NCBI GenBank assembly: GCA_021779635.1
Contig: JAJYAH010000042.1
Span: forward strand, 1-18,708
Source of the DNA: Pseudomonadota bacterium
GTDB lineage: Bacteria; Pseudomonadota; Alphaproteobacteria; Rhizobiales; Xanthobacteraceae
DNA: 18,708 bases
Direction: 5' to 3'
Shown here one piece after another: positions 1 through 7,645 of the stretch. The stretch's first letter is position 1. The number at the start of each line of letters is the position of its first letter. Both the position numbers and the translations under genes were made by a program. A model generated the notes under the pieces. The model was given only the letters and a program-made list of their open reading frames with translations, had not been told where the DNA came from and did no database searches.

Positions 1-545
1 GAATCGACGTTCAATATCCGCATCATCGCAATCGCATGGCCCGAGACCACGCAATCCCAATGCGCGCCGGCGCGATAATCCGCCGGCGTCAGGCCGGTTT
101 CCTCCTCGACCTCGCGGGCGATGCTGCCCGCCATATCGACCGCGTCAAGCCGGATATCGTCGAGATCCGGCGTGCCCGACGGAAAATAGATGCGCCCGGC
201 ATTGGCAGTATGACCGGCCATTTCGCCCAACACGAACGCACCGTCGGAGCTTTGCAGCGCGCCCATGCCGAAGCCATTGAACACGCTGCTGTCCGGAAAA
301 CCCCAGTCGCGCCAGGCCAGGAAGCTGGCGAAATCGGTCTCGAAATAGCGGGCGCGCAGGCGATCTCCGGCAAACTCAGGATGGCGCGCCAGCAGCACGC
401 GTCCATTCCAGAGTTGCGGCTTCTCGCTGCGTTTGATGGCGAAGTGCGCCTCGATATCGGCGCGCCGCTCGTCCGCGAACGGCCACGACCATGGCTGAAC
501 GCTCAAATCAAGCTGCGCGACCCGATGAATGACCGGAGGCGTCAT
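1..545 (-). CDS. NUDIX hydrolase, 3' end cut by window edge
   Basis: Reading the minus strand from ATG at 545 gives 181 codons with no stop before the window edge, so the C-terminus is missing. A Nudix helix is visible at about residues 144-152 (REVEEETGL), preceded by DAVDMAGSIA. The catalytic core REUxEExGU is present, but the upstream Gx5E half of the box is not canonical, because a valine sits at the usual glutamate position. The N-terminal ~100 residues form an extra domain rich in aromatics (QPWSWPFADERR). NUDIX enzymes hydrolyse nucleoside diphosphates linked to another moiety; the substrate here cannot be read from sequence. The start lies 15 bp after the stop of the upstream binding-protein gene, so it is probably the last gene of that ABC operon. 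The ribosome binding site is weak. Confidence 0.85.
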   Translation of the reverse strand, partial: MTPPVIHRVAQLDLSVQPWSWPFADERRADIEAHFAIKRSEKPQLWNGRVLLARHPEFAGDRLRARYFETDFASFLAWRDWGFPDSSVFNGFGMGALQSSDGAFVLGEMAGHTANAGRIYFPSGTPDLDDIRLDAVDMAGSIAREVEEETGLTPADYRAGAHWDCVVSGHAIAMMRILNVD

Positions 546-560
546 TTCGCCGAACAAATT

Positions 561-1583
561 CTATTTCGCATTCGTCCCCATCGTCTTGCTGGCTTGCTCG
601 ACATATTTGTTGGTGTAGGTCTTGCCGACGTCGATATTGGCTTTCGCGACTTCCGGCGAGCTCTCGCTGAACACCGCGAGCACCGCTTCGGCGCCTTTGG
701 GGTCCATCCTGCCGGTTTCCGAATACATCGGGATCGTGTTCCTGAGTGCGGCAAGATAAAGCTCCTTGTTCTTCCCGACCATTTCCGGGGGCATTTTCGC
801 CATGATATCCTCAGGTGAATGCGCGTGGATCCAGGCCAGCGTGTTCAGGATCGCATGGGTCAGGGCCCGAGCTTCCTTGTCGTGCGAGGCGACCCATGCT
901 GCCGTCGAGTAGAGCGCGCCGCCCGGATATTCGCCGCGGAACACATCCATCGTATCCTTTTGCGTGCGCGTATCGCTGAGGATGCGCAGGTCCGGATGAC
1001 TGCCCTGCAGCACGGTGACTGACGGATCCAGCATCACCGCCGCGTCGATCTGGCCCTGTTCCATCGCCGCGATCGCGGTGGCGCCGACGCCGACGCCGAT
1101 CACCGAAGTGCCGGCCGGATCGAGGCCGTTTTTCCTCAGCAGGTATTTGAGGAAGAAATCGGTCGACGAACCCGGCGCGGTGACGCCGACTTTCTTGCCG
1201 GCCAAATCCTTGATCGATTTGATTTCACCGGTGTGCGCGGGCGATACCACCAGCACCTCGCCGGGATAGCGGTCATAGACCACGAAGGCCTGCAGTTCCT
1301 GCTTCTTGGCGGCGAGGTTGACGCAATGGTCGAAATAGCCGGAGACCACGTCGGCGCTGCCGCCAAGCACGGCCCTGAGCGCATCGGAGCCGCCCTTCAG
1401 ATCGACCAGCTCGACGGCAAGGCCGGCGCGCTCGAATTCGCCGAGCTGTATGGCCAGCACGGTCGGCAGATAGCACAGGCAGCCGCCGCCCCCGACCGCG
1501 ATCGTGACCTTGCTCTGTGCTGCCGCAAGATCGGTCGTCAGCACCAGCGCCAGCAGCATCGCGGCAAGCCTGCTCAAAATCAT
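561..1583 (-). CDS. ABC transporter substrate-binding protein (NMT1/SsuA/TauA-like)
   Basis: A 340-residue periplasmic solute-binding protein of the NMT1/THI5-like family, the family of sulfonate, taurine, nitrate and pyrimidine binders. I chose ATG 1583 over an upstream in-frame GTG at 1619. From 1583 the protein begins directly with a signal peptide (MILSRLAAMLLALVL...AAA, cleavage before QS), and a GGAG lies about 12 bases upstream. Family features include VTIAVGGGGCLCYLPTVLA near the mature N-terminus, a central IKSIKDLAGKKVGV segment, and GATAIAAMEQGQIDAAVMLD, the hinge region that contacts ligand in these proteins. It would deliver substrate to the permease encoded at 1756-2544. The ligand is not identifiable from sequence; two cysteines in the GGCLC loop are unusual in this position. 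Confidence 0.88.
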   Translation of the reverse strand: MILSRLAAMLLALVLTTDLAAAQSKVTIAVGGGGCLCYLPTVLAIQLGEFERAGLAVELVDLKGGSDALRAVLGGSADVVSGYFDHCVNLAAKKQELQAFVVYDRYPGEVLVVSPAHTGEIKSIKDLAGKKVGVTAPGSSTDFFLKYLLRKNGLDPAGTSVIGVGVGATAIAAMEQGQIDAAVMLDPSVTVLQGSHPDLRILSDTRTQKDTMDVFRGEYPGGALYSTAAWVASHDKEARALTHAILNTLAWIHAHSPEDIMAKMPPEMVGKNKELYLAALRNTIPMYSETGRMDPKGAEAVLAVFSESSPEVAKANIDVGKTYTNKYVEQASKTMGTNAK

Positions 1584-1648
1584 TCGCACGGTTTTCTCCG
1601 AGTACCTTATTGGCGGCACACGATAGAGCAGCGTGCGCCGGTTGAGAA

Positions 1649-1749
1649 GATGGTGAAACCATCTCGCCGTCTTTGCGAGGAGCAGAGCGACGAAGCAATC
1701 CAGCTTTGTGGAAAGATTCTGGATTGCTTCGCTTACGCTCGCAATGACG
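1649..1749. repeat. Imperfect palindromic repeat element (Bradyrhizobium-type)
   Basis: The gap between binding-protein and permease genes is filled by a structured element. A small perfect hairpin (gatggt-gaa-accatc, 1649-1663) is followed by two long inverted arms, 1668-1703 and 1719-1749, which meet around a 15-base loop. The inner 12 bases of the arms pair perfectly (gaagcaatccag / ctggattgcttc), and the outer parts pair with a few mismatches and a short insertion. The ...gcaatgacg ending and the gcgagga...gcgacgaagcaatccag core match, from memory, a short repeat scattered between genes of Bradyrhizobium and relatives. It is transcribed within the operon, so it could fold in the mRNA and influence relative expression of permease and binding protein. 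Dispersal was not checked by search. Confidence 0.75.
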
Positions 1750-1755
1750 AAAAAA

Positions 1756-2544
1756 TCAGATTCTCGCCGCGACCGCCCGCCACACCAAAAGACGTCGTTC
1801 CACCAACGTCACCGCGAAATCGATCAGGATGACGAAGGCGGACAGCACGAACATGCCGGCGAAAACGCCGGCGACGTCGAACACGCCTTCCGCCTGCTGG
1901 ATCAGGTAGCCGAGCCCTGCCGCGGAGCCGAGATATTCGCCGACCACGGCTCCGACCACGGCAAAGCCGACCGAGGTGTGCAGCGAGGAGAACATCCACG
2001 ACAGCGCCGAGGGCCAGTAGACGTGCCGCATCAGCTGCCGCTCGCTCATGCCGAGCATGCGGCCATTGTCGAGAACTGTCGTGCTGACTTCCTTGACGCC
2101 CTGATAGACGTTGAAGAACACGATGAAGAACACCAGCGTGACGCCGAGGGCGACCTTCGACCAGATGCCGAGGCCGAGCCACAGCGCAAAAATCGGCGCC
2201 AGCACGACGCGTGGCAACGCGTTGGCCATCTTCACATACGGATCGAATACCGCGGCGACGAGCGGCTGGCGCGCGAACCAGAAGCCGACCGCGACGCCGC
2301 CCAGCGAGCCGATCGCGAACGCCAGAATCGATTCCCATAACGTGATCAGCAAATGCTTCCAGATCACGCCGCTCAAGAACCAGTCGGCGATCTGACGGCT
2401 GACATCGGCTGGATTGGAAAAGAAGAACGGCGGCAACAGCACATGCCCGAACACCGGCACGGTGGCGAACAGCTGCCACAGCGCGAGCGCGATCACAGCG
2501 ACCAGCACTTGCAGGACGAGAAGCATCAAGCGCGACATGGCCAT
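1756..2544 (-). CDS. ABC transporter permease (SsuC/TauC-like)
   Basis: A 262-residue inner-membrane permease of the BPD_transp_1 fold. Hydrophobic segments start at the N-terminus (LMLLVLQVLVAVIALALW) and continue through LAFAIGSLGGVAVGFW, LAPIFALWLGLGIW, ALGVTLVFFIVFFNVY and the C-terminal FVLSAFVILIDFAVTL. The cytoplasmic EAA-type coupling loop is recognisable as DNGRMLGMSERQLMRHVYWP, with the conserved G-M and a final proline. ATG 2544 was chosen over an in-frame GTG at 2556 because GGAG sits six bases upstream of it. It pairs functionally with the ATPase at 3328-4179 and the binding protein at 561-1583. Its leader contains a GC-rich hairpin (2560-2584). Substrate specificity is unknown. 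Confidence 0.9.
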   Translation of the reverse strand: MAMSRLMLLVLQVLVAVIALALWQLFATVPVFGHVLLPPFFFSNPADVSRQIADWFLSGVIWKHLLITLWESILAFAIGSLGGVAVGFWFARQPLVAAVFDPYVKMANALPRVVLAPIFALWLGLGIWSKVALGVTLVFFIVFFNVYQGVKEVSTTVLDNGRMLGMSERQLMRHVYWPSALSWMFSSLHTSVGFAVVGAVVGEYLGSAAGLGYLIQQAEGVFDVAGVFAGMFVLSAFVILIDFAVTLVERRLLVWRAVAARI

Positions 2545-2559
2545 GTTTCTCTCCACTCC

Positions 2560-2584
2560 CCTCCCCCTTGCGGGTCGGGGGAGG
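2560..2584. repeat. GC-rich hairpin in leader of the permease gene
   Basis: An 8-bp perfect stem, CCTCCCCC (2560-2567) and GGGGGAGG (2577-2584), with a 9-base loop. It ends about 10 bases before the permease Shine-Dalgarno on the minus strand, so in mRNA it would lie just 5' of the ribosome site. There is no U-run, so it is a poor intrinsic terminator. It belongs to the same CCCTCCCC-type hairpin class as 4245-4268. Such GC-rich palindromes are common between genes in high-GC alphaproteobacteria. Confidence 0.55.
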
Positions 2585-2648
2585 CAGCGGGCCGCATTTG
2601 CGGCGAGGCGTCATTCGAAAGCAGAAAAATAGACATCGGTCTTACATA

Positions 2649-3215
2649 TCACGGCTTGGAGAACGTTCCGATCAAGCCGGTCGCGGCCTTGGCGTGGCCG
2701 TCCAGCGCCTTGATCACTTCATCGCGGGTCAGGCCGGCCTGCAGCGCCGACGGCTCGAGGTCGGTCGCGATCAGCGTGAAAGTATAGTGATGCGGCGCGC
2801 CGGGCGGCGTGCACGGTCCGAAATAGCTCGGCAGCTTCATCAAGCTGGTGCCGCCGACATATTTGTCGCTCGGTTTGGAGACTTCGCCTTCGGCGAATCC
2901 GGTGACCGAGACCGGAATGCCGTAGGCGACCCAGTGGCTGACGCCGCCGGGCGGCCGGCCTTCCGGATCGAACATCAGGAGCGCGTAGCTCTTGGTGCCT
3001 TCCGGCGGGTTGGCCCAGGACAGCGCCGGCGAGATATTCTCGCCGACGCAATTCGGATTGGCCTTGTTGTTGCCGGCATTTTTCAGCGCCAGCCGTTGAC
3101 CATCCTTGAAGTCGGGCGACGACAGCGTGAACACGCCTTGTGCATGGGCCGCGTGAGGTCCGCAGCCTGCGGCCAGCGTGACGGCGACGGCCAGAATTGA
3201 ACCGGATAAACGCAT
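2649..3215 (-). CDS. YbhB/YbcL-family (PEBP/Raf-kinase-inhibitor-like) secreted protein
   Basis: A 188-residue PEBP-fold protein with an N-terminal export signal (MRLSGSILAVAVTLAAGC...AHA). The LAAGC stretch could be a lipobox, or signal peptidase I could cut after AHA. Family signatures are DPEGRPPGGVSHWVAYGIP (ligand-pocket Asp and His) and YFGPCTPPGAPHHYTFTL (the GPC-P-HHY-FTL signature), plus ISPALSW near the N-terminus. Bacterial members are periplasmic or cytoplasmic proteins of largely unknown role. ATG 3215 is preceded by a strong AAAAAAAGGAG. It sits between the ATPase and permease genes of an import system and is not a standard component of one. Its 112-bp upstream gap with direct repeats suggests it may also have its own promoter. 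Confidence 0.92.
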   Translation of the reverse strand: MRLSGSILAVAVTLAAGCGPHAAHAQGVFTLSSPDFKDGQRLALKNAGNNKANPNCVGENISPALSWANPPEGTKSYALLMFDPEGRPPGGVSHWVAYGIPVSVTGFAEGEVSKPSDKYVGGTSLMKLPSYFGPCTPPGAPHHYTFTLIATDLEPSALQAGLTRDEVIKALDGHAKAATGLIGTFSKP

Positions 3216-3233
3216 GACATCTCCTTTTTTTCC

Positions 3234-3262
3234 TGGTTGATCGGCACTCGTTGGTTGATCGG
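3234..3262. promoter_or_regulatory. 11-bp direct repeat upstream of the PEBP gene
   Basis: tggttgatcgg occurs at 3234-3244 and again at 3252-3262, an 18-bp period, in the 112-bp gap upstream of the PEBP gene and ending about 20 bases before its ATG. A third partial copy (tggtta) follows near 3271. Perfect repetition at this spacing could be a tandem operator or a simple duplication. No regulator is identified and no convincing -35/-10 pair was found beside it. Confidence 0.35.
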
Positions 3263-3327
3263 GGTTGTTTGGTTAACCACTCCAAGAGTAGACGCCGCGA
3301 CGTCGAGATCAAGGCAGGTCGGCTCGA

Positions 3328-4179
3328 TCATGCAGGTCGCGCCGATCCCGATTGCGCGTAGCTCTTCAACACCTCGGCCTTGAGAACACCCCATATCTCA
3401 CGATGAAGCGAGTGAAATTCCTGCTCCAGCCGCACTTCCAGAATATCGCGCGGCCGCGCCAGCGGCACCCGCCAGTCGCCGATGATGCGCGCCTTTGGCC
3501 CGGCCGACATGATCACGACGCGGTCGGCGAGCGCGATTGCCTCTTCGAGATCGTGGGTGACGAACAGCACCGCCTTGCGGTCGGCGGTCCACAGTTCCAG
3601 CAGCAGATTGCCCATGATTTGTCGGGTCTGGGCATCGAGCGGCCCGAACGGTTCGTCCATCAGCAGGATGCTGGGATCGCGGATCAGCACCTGCGCGAGG
3701 CCGACGCGCTTGCGCTGTCCGCCCGACAGCATATGCGGATAGCGATGGGCGAAGGCCGCGAGGCCGACCGAGGTCAGCCAGGCTTGCCCGCGTTCGAGCG
3801 CCTCGGCGCGCGGCGTGCCCGAGATCTCGAGGCCAAGGGCGACATTGTCGATCGCGGTCTTCCAGGGAAACAGCGCATCGGCCTGAAACAGATAGCCGGC
3901 CTCGCGGTTGAGGCCGGTCAGCGGCGCGTCGAAGATCCGCACCGTGCCGGATATCGGTCTAAGCAGACCGGCGGCGACGTTGAGCAGCGTCGATTTTCCG
4001 CATCCGGTCGGTCCGACGATGGCGACGAATTCGCCTTGCTGCACCGAGAGCCGGGCCTGCTCGACCGCAATGTAGGGCTGCGCATCGGCCAGACCGAACG
4101 CCACCGTGACGCCGTCAAGCGCGACCGCCGTCGGCTTTGCCTTGTCCACCCGCATTCCTTCCAAGTTCAGACGATCCAT
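3328..4179 (-). CDS. ABC transporter ATP-binding protein (SsuB/TauB-like)
   Basis: A 283-residue cytoplasmic ATPase that energises the permease encoded downstream. All nucleotide-binding motifs are intact: Walker A GPTGCGKST (56-64), Q-loop glutamine near 99 in LFQADALFPW, signature LSGGQ (151-155), Walker B ILLMDEPFGPLD (171-182) and H-loop THD (His 209). The QADALFPWKTAIDNV and C-terminal DRVVIMSAGPKARI segments are typical of nitrate/sulfonate/taurine importers. It is the first gene of the minus-strand operon and is divergent from the osmoprotectant ATPase, 118 bp away. The start is uncertain: ATG 4179 has no clear ribosome site, while ATG 4155 (residue 9) has GGAAGGA immediately, perhaps too closely, upstream. 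Confidence 0.92.
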   Translation of the reverse strand: MDRLNLEGMRVDKAKPTAVALDGVTVAFGLADAQPYIAVEQARLSVQQGEFVAIVGPTGCGKSTLLNVAAGLLRPISGTVRIFDAPLTGLNREAGYLFQADALFPWKTAIDNVALGLEISGTPRAEALERGQAWLTSVGLAAFAHRYPHMLSGGQRKRVGLAQVLIRDPSILLMDEPFGPLDAQTRQIMGNLLLELWTADRKAVLFVTHDLEEAIALADRVVIMSAGPKARIIGDWRVPLARPRDILEVRLEQEFHSLHREIWGVLKAEVLKSYAQSGSARPA

Positions 4180-4244
4180 TAACGCGTGCGAAGGATAAGT
4201 TCAACGCACCGCCGCGACGTGGTATTTGGGGTTCGGCTCTCGCG

Positions 4245-4268
4245 TACCCTCCCCTGGAGGGGAGGGTA
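4245..4268. promoter_or_regulatory. Perfect 10-bp hairpin in the divergent ABC intergenic region
   Basis: tacccTCCCC (4245-4254), a four-base loop tgga, and ggggAGGGTA (4259-4268) form a perfect inverted repeat. It lies in the 118-bp gap between the two divergently transcribed ABC ATPase genes, 30 bp upstream of ATG 4298. As DNA it could be an operator symmetric for a dimeric regulator. As RNA it would be a leader hairpin for the plus-strand operon. It could equally be a neutral copy of the GC-rich palindromes seen between genes in this group; see 2560-2584. Confidence 0.45.
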
Positions 4269-4297
4269 AGAACAGAATCGTCGAGATCAAACTGATC

Positions 4298-5095
4298 ATG
4301 CAAACCCCGCCATTGATCGCCTATGCGCATGTCGGCAAAAGCTTCGGCGGCCGCCGCGCGGAACGGGTTCTGGCCGTCGACGACGTCTCGCTCGATGTCG
4401 CCGAGGGCGAATTCCTCGCCATCGTCGGCGGCTCCGGCTCCGGCAAGACCACGCTGCTTCGATTGGCCAACCGGCTGATCGACGCCGACAGCGGCAGCAT
4501 CACGGTCGAAGGCGAGGACGTGCGCGCGGTCGATCCGGTTTCGTTGCGCCGCCGCATCGGCTATGTGTTTCAGAGCGGCGGGCTGTTTCCGCATATCAGC
4601 GTCGCCGACAATATCGGGATCACGCCGAAACTGCTCGGCGCGCCCGCGGCGGAGATTGCCTCGCGGGTGGATGAGTTGCTCGACCTGGTGCGGCTGGATC
4701 GCGCCCAGCACCGCGATCGCCTGCCGCATGAATTATCCGGCGGCCAGCGCCAGCGCGTCGGCGTAGCGAGGGCGCTGGCGGCACGGCCGCGGATCGTGCT
4801 GATGGACGAGCCGTTCGGCGCGCTCGATCCCCTCACCCGCGATGCGCTGGGCGAGGACTACCGCGCCCTGCATCGCGAGCTCGGGCTGACCACGCTGATG
4901 ATCACCCACGACATGACCGAGGCGATCCTGCTCGCCGACCGCGTCGCGGTGATGCGCGAAGGAAGGCTGTTGGCGCTGGGCACACCGGCCGAGCTTTCGG
5001 GTAGCGCCGATGCCTATGTCGGCGAACTCTTGCGCACGCCGCGACGGCAGGCCGAACGGCTCAAGGTGTTGCTGCCGCGGGACGGCGCGGCATGA
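4298..5095 (+). CDS. Osmoprotectant-type ABC ATPase (OpuCA/OsmV-like)
   Basis: A 265-residue ATPase of the glycine betaine/choline/carnitine importer family. Motifs are Walker A GGSGSGKTT (44-52), Q-loop in FQSGGLFPHISVADNI (Gln 92), signature LSGGQRQRVGVARAL (from 146), Walker B IVLMDEPFGALDPLTR (from 166) and H-loop THDMTEA (His 204). It stops soon after the ATPase domain and lacks the C-terminal CBS pair that senses ionic strength in OpuA/ProV. ATG 4298 is chosen because the open frame upstream (from a TTG at 4226) runs through the intergenic hairpin and has no homology-like content. Its stop overlaps the next start (ATGA at 5092-5095), indicating translational coupling with the fused permease/binding protein. 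Confidence 0.93.
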   Translation: MQTPPLIAYAHVGKSFGGRRAERVLAVDDVSLDVAEGEFLAIVGGSGSGKTTLLRLANRLIDADSGSITVEGEDVRAVDPVSLRRRIGYVFQSGGLFPHISVADNIGITPKLLGAPAAEIASRVDELLDLVRLDRAQHRDRLPHELSGGQRQRVGVARALAARPRIVLMDEPFGALDPLTRDALGEDYRALHRELGLTTLMITHDMTEAILLADRVAVMREGRLLALGTPAELSGSADAYVGELLRTPRRQAERLKVLLPRDGAA

Positions 5096-6651
5096 GCCTG
5101 TTCTCCGATCCACGCTGGAGCGAAGCGCTGGCGCATCTGCCTGACTATCTCGGCAACCATGTCCGGGTCAGCGTCGCGGCGCTGGCGTTGGGGCTTGTGG
5201 CCAGCCTGCCTCTCGCGATCGCCGCGCACAATCGGCCGGTGTTGCGCGGCGCGTTGCTCGGGCTTGCCAGCATCGTGCAGACGGTGCCGGGCCTGGCGCT
5301 GCTGGCGCTGTTCTATCCGCTGCTGCTGGCGCTCGCGAGCTTGTCGCTGGCGTGGTTCGGATTCGGCTTTTCCGCCTTTGGCTTCCTCCCCGCCGTGCTG
5401 GCGCTGGCGCTCTATTCCATGCTGCCGGTGCTGCGTAACACCATCACTGGCCTCAACGGCGTCGAGCCTGCGATCCTCGAGGCCGCCCAAGGCGTCGGCA
5501 TGACGCCGCTCCAGTCGTTGCTCAAGGTCGAATTGCCGCTGGCGCTTCCGGTGATGATGGCGGGCATCCGCACCGCGGCGGTCTGGGTGATCGGCACCGC
5601 GACATTGTCGACGCCGATCGGGCAAACCAGCCTCGGCAATTACATCTTTGCAGGCTTGCAGACCCAGAACTGGGTGTTCGTGCTGTTCGGCTGCCTCGCC
5701 GCGGCGGCACTGGCGCTCGGCGTCGATCAATTGCTGGCGCTGATCGAAATCGGCGTGCGCAACCGCAGCCGCGTGCGGGTCACGCTCGGCGGCGCCGGCA
5801 TCGCGGCACTGGTCGCGGCAACATTGGTGCCCTCGATGGCGCGCTCGCCATCGGCCTATATCGTCGGCGCCAAAACCTTTACCGAACAATATGTGTTGTC
5901 GGCGCTGATCGCGCAGCGGCTGCGGGCGGCGGGACTGACGGCGAGTTCGCGCGAGGGTCTCGGCTCTAACGTGATTTTCGACGCGCTGGCGTCGAGCGAT
6001 ATCGATGTCTATGTGGATTATTCCGGCACCCTGTGGGCCAACCAGTTTCACCACACCGACGTCAGGCCGCGCCGGCAATTGCTCGATGAATTGAAGGCGA
6101 CGCTGGCGCAGCGGAACATCACGCTGCTGGGCGAGCTCGGCTTTGCCAACGCCTATGCCCTGGTGATGCCGCGCAAGCGCGCCGAGGCGCTGGGCATTCA
6201 CTCGATCGCCGACCTCGCCTCGCACGCGCCTGCGATGTCGATGGCGGCGGATTACGAATTCTTTTCGCGGCCGGAATGGGCCGGGCTGCAAAAGGCCTAC
6301 GGGCTATCGTTTCGCACGCAGCGGCAGATGCAACCGGACTTCATGTATGCCGCGGTGGCTTCCGGCGAGGTCGACGTGATCGCAGGCTATACCAGCGACG
6401 GGCTGATCGCCAAATACGATCTGGTGGTGCTGGAAGATCCCCGGCGCGCGATACCGCCCTATGACGCGATTGTACTCCTCGCGCCGAAGCGCGCTTCCGA
6501 TCAGGCCTTGCGCGCCGCCCTGGAGCCACTGCTCGGCGCCATCGATATCTCGGCGATGCGCGAGGCCAATCTGCGCGCCGCCGGCAACGACAGCACCTCG
6601 TCGCCGGACGCGGTGGCGCGCTGGCTGTGGGAGAAGATCGGGAGGCGTTGA
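5092..6651 (+). CDS. Fused ABC permease / substrate-binding protein (OpuC/EgtU type)
   Basis: A 519-residue fusion. Residues 1-250 form the permease, with hydrophobic segments around 25-45, 52-76, 77-110, 150-172 and 193-216, and the EAA coupling loop EAAQGVGMTPLQSLLKVELP (130-149). A seventh membrane span near 233-250 leads into a periplasmic OpuAC-type binding domain (255-519). That domain starts with IVGAKTFTEQYVLSALIAQ and contains EGLGSNVIFDALASSDIDVY, VDYSGTLW and AGYTSDGLI, characteristic of quaternary-amine binders. Such fusions import compatible solutes in many bacteria. The Gram-positive relative EgtU takes up ergothioneine, so betaine, choline, carnitine or ergothioneine are all possible ligands. 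With the ATPase at 4298-5095 it makes a complete two-gene importer. It converges on the next operon with only 31 bp between stops and no obvious terminator. Confidence 0.92.
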   Translation: MSLFSDPRWSEALAHLPDYLGNHVRVSVAALALGLVASLPLAIAAHNRPVLRGALLGLASIVQTVPGLALLALFYPLLLALASLSLAWFGFGFSAFGFLPAVLALALYSMLPVLRNTITGLNGVEPAILEAAQGVGMTPLQSLLKVELPLALPVMMAGIRTAAVWVIGTATLSTPIGQTSLGNYIFAGLQTQNWVFVLFGCLAAAALALGVDQLLALIEIGVRNRSRVRVTLGGAGIAALVAATLVPSMARSPSAYIVGAKTFTEQYVLSALIAQRLRAAGLTASSREGLGSNVIFDALASSDIDVYVDYSGTLWANQFHHTDVRPRRQLLDELKATLAQRNITLLGELGFANAYALVMPRKRAEALGIHSIADLASHAPAMSMAADYEFFSRPEWAGLQKAYGLSFRTQRQMQPDFMYAAVASGEVDVIAGYTSDGLIAKYDLVVLEDPRRAIPPYDAIVLLAPKRASDQALRAALEPLLGAIDISAMREANLRAAGNDSTSSPDAVARWLWEKIGRR

Positions 6652-6682
6652 GCATTTCGCGAACGCCTGGTCCCGTGCGGAA

Positions 6683-7645
6683 TCAGGCTCGCACCTCCTG
6701 GCGCTGAAACAGGACGTACCCGACGACAAACAGCACGATGGTGCCGGCAATCAGCCCTACGGTTTGCGGCCAGGCGATCATGACGCTCTCGCCGAACGGA
6801 AGCGGAGCGCCCATCACCGCGCCGCGCAGTTGCTCGAGAAACACCGAGCCGAGCGTCCGGGTCGTCGGCGACAGGATCGCCGTCATCGCTTCGCCGAACA
6901 GATAGTTCGGCGACAGCCGCGCCAGAAGCTGCGTCCACATCGCGGTGTCCGGCGTGTCCAGGCCGAGCGCCGCATAGCGCGGATCGGGCGGCGCGATCCC
7001 CTGCGCCAGTGCCGGCGCCAGCATCGGCCACAGCACGGTCAGGAACAGCCAGACGCCGAGCGCCACGAGCGCCGCCGTCGCGGGCGAGCGGAACACGATC
7101 GAGAGCAGCATCGCCAGCGATAGCCAGACGCCGGCATAGAATATCGCGATCAGCAGGAACATCAGCGAGCGCGCGATCTCCTCGCCGCCCGGCGGAACTC
7201 CGAGGAAGATCAGGCCGAGGCCGATCACCATCAGCCACAGCGCCGCCAGACTGATCGCCAGCGTCGCAAGGCCGGCCAGGTATTTCCCCATCAGCAGCGC
7301 GTCGCGATAGATCGGCTGCGCCAGGATCCGCGACAGGGTCCTGCGATTGTGCTCGCTGTTGATCGCGTCGAAGCCCAATCCGATCGCCATCAGCGGAATC
7401 AGGAATCCCAGTATCGCAACAAAGGACGGCAGCGGCGCGCGGGCAATGGTGAACAGCCGCAGCAGCAGGAACGGATCCTCCGCCGTATTCTGCCGCAGGC
7501 TGTCGATCGCCTCGTACAGCGCGGCCAGCGCGGTCAGCACAATCAGCAGCTCAAGCACCAGCATGCGGGCGCTCGACAGATTGTCGGACAACTCCTTGAC
7601 CAGCACCGTCCCAACACCCTGGAAGGGAGAACCCTCACGCCGCAT
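6683..7645 (-). CDS. ABC-2 type transporter permease (NosY/GldF-like)
   Basis: A 320-residue integral membrane protein. After a short cytoplasmic N-terminus ([18 protein letters not shown]) come about six hydrophobic spans, including [82 protein letters not shown] and the C-terminal [17 protein letters not shown]. The first cytoplasmic loop [20 protein letters not shown] is the ABC-2 coupling signature. ATG 7645 is chosen: GGGAGG lies eight bases upstream, and it overlaps the ATPase stop by 11 bases. The open frame continues upstream only as antisense-like Arg-rich sequence. It is the last gene of a three-gene exporter-like operon; the transported substrate is unknown. Confidence 0.9.
   Translation of the reverse strand: MRREGSPFQGVGTVLVKELSDNLSSARMLVLELLIVLTALAALYEAIDSLRQNTAEDPFLLLRLFTIARAPLPSFVAILGFLIPLMAIGLGFDAINSEHNRRTLSRILAQPIYRDALLMGKYLAGLATLAISLAALWLMVIGLGLIFLGVPPGGEEIARSLMFLLIAIFYAGVWLSLAMLLSIVFRSPATAALVALGVWLFLTVLWPMLAPALAQGIAPPDPRYAALGLDTPDTAMWTQLLARLSPNYLFGEAMTAILSPTTRTLGSVFLEQLRGAVMGAPLPFGESVMIAWPQTVGLIAGTIVLFVVGYVLFQRQEVRA

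Noticed and set aside
5014..6291. 425-residue minus-strand open frame opposite the fused permease
   Set aside because: Composition is Arg/Gln/His-rich with no domain, and the plus strand encodes a clear transporter; it is an antisense shadow from high GC.
6652..6682. Terminator between the convergent fused permease and ABC-2 permease genes
   Set aside because: The 31-bp gap has no stable stem or U-run.
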